DNA of 64,000 nucleotides from contig OZ038423.1 of the NCBI GenBank assembly GCA_964036155.1, positions 14,151,249 through 14,215,248 of the forward strand, read 5' to 3'. This document shows positions 58,244 through 64,000 of this stretch, piece by piece (the first letter of the stretch is position 1; every line of letters begins with the position of its first letter). Source of the stretch: Diploscapter coronatus. Taxonomy: Eukaryota; Nematoda; Chromadorea; Rhabditida; Rhabditidae. The notes below the pieces were generated by a model that searched no databases, was not told the origin of the DNA, and worked only from the letters and a program-made list of their open reading frames with translations. The position numbers and the translations under genes are program-made.

Positions 58244-58564
58244 ATGATTTCTTTTTATATAAGTTCATTTTTAGCTTCATTGTTAGATGTGTTGGTATTT
58301 GTGTATTTCATTCATTCTACAGTGGCCTCGCGCCACGCAACGCGACCAACGCAGTTCAATCGAAGCCATAAACTTCCCTATCCTCTCTACAAAAACGAAG
58401 TCTACAATGCCCCTGTCAATGAATCGAAAGAATCGTTCATTCAGACATTCAAACAAGGGAAACACCGAAATGAATGTCTGATCTCTGCACACTTGACGCC
58501 GAATGACGAAGCGGGAGCTAAAATTGACCGAGGACGAGAATTTTTGGGTTCATTGATAAAATGA
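58244..58564 (+). CDS. Possible intronless secreted or membrane protein (106 aa)
   Basis: A single open frame of 106 codons starts with a hydrophobic segment of about 28 residues (signal peptide or anchor), followed by a hydrophilic part with K-L-P-Y-P-L-Y-K, several basic residues and a final F-L-G-S-L-I-K. Base composition inside the frame is less AT-rich than on either side, which supports coding. A shorter frame on the opposite strand overlaps it and is taken as a shadow. The family is not recognised. Absence of introns is unusual for this window. Confidence 0.45.
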   Translation: MISFYISSFLASLLDVLVFVYFIHSTVASRHATRPTQFNRSHKLPYPLYKNEVYNAPVNESKESFIQTFKQGKHRNECLISAHLTPNDEAGAKIDRGREFLGSLIK

Positions 58565-59537
58565 CAACAATGAAGAATATTATTAACTAGAAAAAACATT
58601 TTTTTTTATTTTAAACTTTTATGCATATACTGTTTGGTATGATTAGATTAAATATTGGTCACTTCCAATTTAGTCTCAAATTTATTTTAAACTTGACCTG
58701 ATTTACTGATTCCTGCACACTTCCAAATTCCTCGTTTTTCTTATCAAAACAGCCGCACCATTTTGGCAGGAAAATAGTACAAAATTTGCTGACATATCTT
58801 CGCATCTAACTATTGAATTACTAATGTTTGCCTGAACATTTCAGTACCTTGTAATTAAATTTGATCTGGAAGTGATGATAATTCTTGATTATTTGCTCAA
58901 TATTTTATGTCGGGTTGAACTGTGATATCGAGCGGCTAAAATAAGTGACTGAATATTTTCGGGTCCTCAAAACATTGACATGGTTTATTTTTAGAGGTGA
59001 TCGGAATGATATTACGCCATTTACGGAGGTATTCTATTGGTCGATAGACTATTAGCCACGCCCACTTTGCATAGATATTTGCCTAAAAGCCTCATTTAAG
59101 CCAATAGAGAAATGGTATCTAATTTATTTTTATCAGATCAGACTTATATAAACTGGATAAAGGGGTGATATCATAATTTATTTTTAAATTAGTGACATAT
59201 TAATTTTGTAAATGGAAAATAAATATTGATATCCTGTTTTAATCCTTTATCCTAAGCATTATTTAGCTACCGGGTGATTTGGTTTCATATAATGCATGTT
59301 TTAAGATTCTTTTGTGTTGAAAATGTTCTCACTTTACACTCGATGAAATGATGAGAATTTTCCCAAGTCATATTTTCCTTTTTCTCAATCTTATTGTTAG
59401 TAAGAATTTATACAGGAAGCTTTTAAACCATATTTTTTTCAAAATGGCAATGCACGCACTCCTTTTTATGTTTATTCCAAACAATTGTATAAACCAGAAT
59501 AATGATGTCTGATTTTAGATAGTTGTTGTAATTGAAT
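58565..59537. other. Intergenic, upstream of transporter
   Basis: A conserved-looking patch at 59020-59160 contains GCCACGCCCACTTTGCAT and TATATAAACTGG. It may be a promoter element, although the transporter ATG is some 390 bp further on. No gene seen. Confidence 0.4.
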
Positions 59538-61824
59538 ATGGTTGGAATAGTGCCATCATTAGATGTTGACAGTAACCCAGTAAAGCCAGATGCATCCAGT
59601 ATCGATACGAAAAGCAAGATATCGTCGAGTGAATATGGATCTTCAATACCATCAAAGGAGGACAAGAAGAATACTTTATCGTGAGTTGATAGATTTAGTA
59701 CTTATCCTTGATGATAAGGAACGTATGAGCTGTGTAAAAATTCTCTTCGACTTTTACCGAACTTCATAAAGAGTAATTTCGGTGGCTACTTCAAATTAAC
59801 ATGAGGATTCAAATTTGATCTTAATAACAATAAAAATAAGAGCATCAATTAGTGATACTGGAGTATTGTCGAAACAATTCTGTAATCAATTTTTTTAAGA
59901 ACGCTAGGTGCGATAACGACCTTATCGAAATCTATGTTCAACGCTGGAGTGTTTTCATTACCGTTCGCTTGGAAAACTGGAGGGTTATGGGTATTTACAA
60001 TTTCTAGAAAAAAATTACTGTCAATTACAGGTTTCATTCGCTATGTCGATGTTAATAGCGATTCTGAACTATTATGGCGCATTCATTTTAGTCAAAAGTA
60101 GTCAACACATTGCCAAAAAGTTTGAAATTAATTTTTTCCCCGAATATTTTAGTTTTTCAGAGTAGGAAGAGCCTCCCTAGATTATGGTCACTTTTCGAAG
60201 CGAATTTGCGAATTAAGCGATATTAGATTTTTAAAGAACAATAGTAAACTCGTCATGTAATAAAATGGTTATTTGCAAGGAAAAGTACAAATTTTAGGAT
60301 AGTCGTCGACATAACAATCCTCTTCTATCAGCTAGGAATGTGTAGTATCGCGATTTTGTTCATTTCGGAGAATATGGTTTGAAACTAAGATGGATACTTT
60401 TTATATGTTTATTTAGTCCCATCTTTTCGGTCACCTAATCGGAGGCAGTAAATATCATCAAATGGTCATTTTCGCGACAATAACTTTGGTGTTAGTTTTG
60501 ATTACAAACTGCTTCACGAACATGAGACTCGTGGCGTTCTTCGCGATAATTTCCTCGGTATTTCTGATCATTGGAGCAGTCGTGATCATCCAATACACAG
60601 TGAGGTAAATTATTCAATTCGAATGCAAATTTCACTATCAAATGGTGATCCGATCCATTTTTCAGACAACCCAACCAATGGAGGACGTTGCCTGCCCACA
60701 CCTCGTTCACTGAAGCTATCATTATGGCAGGCCAACTCATCTATGCTTTCGAAGGACAGACAATGGTTGATATAGTTTTTAAACATTATTTTTAGACTAA
60801 AAGTTTCAGGTCCTCCCAGTCGAAAACAAAGTCCGGAATCCCGATAGATTTCTTGCTCCCTTCGGCGTTTTGACGATAACTTTCGGAGTTTGCTCTATAT
60901 TTATGACTTTCCTGGGATTCATTGGGTATACGACTTTTGGAGACGCAACTGGTGTAACAATCACCGTCAACATTCCGAGTGATGGGTAATTTTTTCAATC
61001 AAATTTTTAAAAAAATTCTCTCCCCATACTCTTCTAAAAGCATCAACGAACTTGTATAGTTTTTTTTTCAAAAATATTTATACTTTTTGAAATTTGCTTA
61101 GCTTCTACAACTCTGTAACTATTTGTTTGATTCTTCAATCTCTACTTGGAAATGGCATGGCGATGTTCGTGATTTTCGACATGTTCCAAAATGGGTTCAG
61201 AACCAAATTCGGAGCGAGGTTTCCAAGATTTCCTATAGGAGTCGCTGATAAGGTCCTCTCAATAGTTATACCTCAGGAAATATTACTATTTTCAGTTATT
61301 CCGGATATTCTTTGTCGTGATTACCTATCTCATGGTTATCGCAATTCCCCAACTTCCTGTGATGTGTTCCTTAGTTGGCGTCACCTCAGGAACTCTATGT
61401 GCTTTGATTTATCCACCGATATTCGAACTAATCGCGTTTTGGGATGACTGGAAGGTGAACTTATTGATGTCAAGAGAATTAGATATTTTAAACGTCTCGC
61501 AAAAATCGAAGTTGCATCTTTGTAGCCATTATATTTAAAAATGATATCATCAAATCTAAAAAAGTGATTCAACCAAATTCAATGAAAGAGTTATATTTTC
61601 TTTTGTGAAATCCACTTCTTTCAGCATTAATGATTTTCGCGGAATTTAATTACAACATTTCTTGATTTCAGATGTCAGCTTCAACATTCAATAGATGCTT
61701 CAAAATTTTGCGAAACATGACAGCGATTTTGATAGGATGCTTCTTCATTGTGAGCGGAATTTACGCGAACACGCTTGAACTCATCAAAGGATCTCCTGAT
61801 AACAATTCTACAATGCTTAGCTGA
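59538..61824 (+). CDS. SLC36-type amino-acid transporter
   Basis: Eleven exons (59538-59680, 59900-59990, 60031-60119, 60161-60256, 60298-60376, 60417-60604, 60666-60765, 60810-60985, 61102-61252, 61296-61454, 61672-61824) give 474 residues. A Ser/Lys-rich cytoplasmic N-terminus of about 45 residues leads into the amino-acid transporter domain. TM1 carries S-M-F-N-A-G-V-F-S-L-P-F-A-W-K-T-G-G. Later motifs are F-E-G-Q-T-M-V-L-P-V-E-N, G-F-I-G-Y-T-T-F-G-D and S-G-T-L-C-A-L-I-Y-P-P, all typical of proton-coupled amino-acid transporters of the SLC36 (PAT) branch. Location would be plasma or lysosomal membrane. The ATG follows a GATTTTAG acceptor by some 20 bases. Exon 2 uses a TTTTTTTAAG acceptor. 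Confidence 0.93.
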
Positions 61825-62078
61825 TCTATTATTCTATAAATCTATAAAATTATCATTGCTTTCTTCGTTCATGTAAATAACATCATTTTCTATGTCGAAT
61901 CATAATACTCTCGTTTTTTGTTGTATATTTTGATCTTTCTTCTCGTATTCATTTTCATGCTATGCACATATTCAAAGGTTTAATTCCGCTATGTACGAGC
62001 ATTCTGTGATGATCTTACCGTTCGTTTTCTTTCAAAAAATTGAGTAAATCGTTTATTTTACACCATTTGATGCGGTTT

Positions 62079-63835
62079 CTAAACGTGTGTAGACGGTTTC
62101 TTGCATACGTAACTTCGCATGACCGTTCCGCACTCTGAAAAGTGAAGATATGGAAGGTAGGCATAATTTTATGTGACACAATACTTACCTATATTGTTCC
62201 ACGACTCATACCTGAAACTTTAAAATTGGCAAGGCCATAGGTTGCAATTGAAAAATTACAGGATATTATGTTTCATAAAATCGTATGAAATTTTATCGAA
62301 CTGGCTAGTGGGGATGAATTGTATTTTTTTCAACGATGTTTCACTATCATGTTGTCATATAATTTTCATGTTTTCAATTTATGGAATTCCAAATGCTTGC
62401 CACTCATGCTCGGTAATGATCTCATGGTGAGTTCTATCAGACGCAGTTTGAACGCATTTATCTTTGCTCATGTCGTCGGGTCGCCCCTTCGACCAGTTGA
62501 CATAGTCGAAGGTAGTTTGATCAGACCAGGTCCAATTCTTGCCTAGACTTAAAATAGTTGGCATTTCTAGGGTCTTTAGGCTAACCATTCCACATTAAAC
62601 CGATCCAGGTAAGGTGGTCCTTATCGTCTTGTTTCAAGCCGGTTCTCGCCAGAACTACAAGAAATTTCAAGGATAAGTTTCGCAAAGTGCGAATAGGTCG
62701 AGTTTATGAGTAATTTCTAAGAGAAAATAGTATGAAAAAGGTATTCAATTACCATTTACAAATGTATTCTCAGCCAGCGAATGAATGCTAGCCAAGTGTC
62801 CTCCCTGAGAGATGCAGAAATCATCTGCGTCTGCCCATTTTGCGCCGAAGAAAGTCTAAAACTTATTATTCTTCCAAAAAAAATTCATTAATCTACCTTG
62901 TAGCAAGAGTCCGTCGGCACAAATAGGGTCCATTCTTTGTCGCACTGCGGCCAACAGCCACCATTGCCGCAGGTTGGTGTTGGGGGACATGTTTGGACTG
63001 AATGTCGATTTTTAATACACTTTTCTAGGGAAAAATATTGAAGAAAACCAGTGATAACAGTAGAACTAGCAAGTTTAATTTTTTAAAAATAATACCCGGA
63101 TAGCTCGGCTGAGGAGGACAGGTTGGTGGCCATATCGGAGGCACTTTGCAGACGTAGGGCTTCCTGATGTTGCACAAGCCAGACACCCACATCCCGTCGG
63201 ACACACGCTCTGTAGCGCAATCCATGCCGGTTTTGGGTTCGCCTATATTTTTTCTCTTAAATTTGTTTTAAATGCTCAAAGTAAGCAGATGATGAGCGAT
63301 CGCTTTGAAGCATAAGACATCCTTTCATGTAGGAAACTGTTTTAGAATTATCGGTAAGTTCATGCCATAAACTGTTAAACTAGTACTAACCTGGTGCCCA
63401 ATTCAGATAGTTAGAGCTGCTATTGTCCGTCCAAACCCATTGATCTGGGACCATCAAATCATTCAGACCGATCCAGAAATCAGTGGCATTTCGACTAGTG
63501 AAATAGTCGTCGGCATGTTCTAAAAATAGAAGATTTCATTTTTTCAAGTGAACAATTTACCCAACAACAAATTGTTAGCGTATGCATTCGGAATGGAAGC
63601 TAAATTTCCCCCGAGAGCATTACACTGTTGTTCGGCGTAAAGATATTCCTCAAATATCGAATAGAATTGATAGCATCTAAAATTTAGAGAAACTTTCATC
63701 TTTATCAGAAATCAAATAACCTTACATTTGATGTTGAACGTCCAAAACTCCTCCAGGTGGGCAGGATTGAGAATAAGCAGACGAAATGAATGCAAAGATT
63801 AGTGCTAGCCGCATAATATTTAGCAACCTTTCCAT
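62079..63835 (-). CDS. C-type lectin with two CTLDs
   Basis: Ten minus-strand exons (63835-63726, 63676-63561, 63519-63391, 63242-63096, 62997-62897, 62855-62753, 62654-62586, 62542-62401, 62211-62189, 62134-62079) give 331 residues with no break. A signal peptide ends near S-A-Y-S-Q-S and is followed by C-P-P-G-G. CTLD1 has F-W-I-G-L-N-D, W-V-W and K-P-Y-V-C-K. A Pro/Cys linker with C-P-P-T-P-T-C follows. CTLD2 has F-C-I-S-Q-G-G-H-L-A-S-I-H-S, L-T-W-I-G-L, W-T-W, F-D-Y-V-N-W and R-S-Y-V-C-K-K. No EPN or QPD sugar-binding triplet is obvious, so carbohydrate binding is unproven. A GC donor is needed at 62399-62400. A second ATG at 63814 would still leave a signal peptide. Confidence 0.9.
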
Positions 63836-64000
63836 AAAATCAACGATTATGCGCAGAAATCAGTAGCCAATGTCTGAATCACAGATTGATTCCTACGTAA
63901 ATGGGGGACTATAGAATAAAATATAAGGTATAGCAATAACGTGCCGAAAACGCTGATAAAGTGATAGGGAAGGCATGGTTATAAACGGCAGTAATCAAAT
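63836..64000. other. Upstream flank of lectin, no gene seen
   Basis: Short stretch to the window edge, presumably the lectin promoter. Confidence 0.4.

Overview
The window is genomic DNA of a nematode, most likely a rhabditid. Genes are cut by many short introns (often 40-60 bp) with TTTTCAG or TTTTAG acceptors. Several pred gene starts follow a TTTCAG-like site, as expected for spliced-leader trans-splicing. The content is typical of worms: Str, Srd and Sri/Srh-type chemoreceptors, C-type lectins, an OAC acyltransferase, phytochelatin synthase, and a Gly/Tyr-rich peptide. No bacterial, viral or transposase gene was recognised. All exon coordinates were worked out by eye; for the intact multi-exon models the exon lengths keep one open frame from ATG to stop.

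Layout. 1-304: end of an unrecognised minus-strand membrane protein gene. 1388-4759: acyl-CoA thioesterase/BAAT-family enzyme. 4982-12040: Str chemoreceptor cluster with two intact tandem-duplicate receptors (6624-7939 and 9017-10479), two truncated fragments and one decayed copy, with hairpin repeats among them. 13224-15426: Srd receptor. 15730-17252 and 18827-20377: two convergent Sri/Srh-like receptors flanking a 40-residue membrane microprotein on the minus strand (17325-17632). 20917-22130: secreted helical protein. 22593-23157: a minus-strand Gly/Tyr-rich secreted peptide gene built from a 65-bp tandem repeat in which each unit is a 15-nt micro-exon plus an intron. 24651-25208: a cysteine-rich prepropeptide gene. 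26569-29852: OAC membrane O-acyltransferase.

30536-33118 is phytochelatin synthase (pcs-1 orthologue, minus). After a 3.9-kb gene-poor stretch comes a large EMSY/ENT-domain gene (36994-45021, minus), which shares a divergent promoter region with ribosomal protein gene rpl-19 (46355-48293, plus). 48727-50741 is a B9-domain ciliary transition-zone gene (mksr-1/B9D1 orthologue, minus) with a perfect RFX/DAF-19 X-box about 250 bp upstream. 51326-52973 and 62079-63835 are two double-CTLD C-type lectins; the first carries a damaged splice donor. Between them lie a tandem pair of 7TM receptor-like genes (54123-55564, 56353-57726), a possible intronless secreted protein (58244-58564) and an SLC36-type amino-acid transporter (59538-61824).

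Housekeeping and conserved genes (rpl-19, emsy-1, mksr-1, pcs-1) sit in the middle, while fast-evolving environmental and immune families (chemoreceptors, lectins, small secreted peptides) flank them. Five introns in the window appear to use GC instead of GT donors. The most unusual single object is the micro-exon array at 22593-23157.
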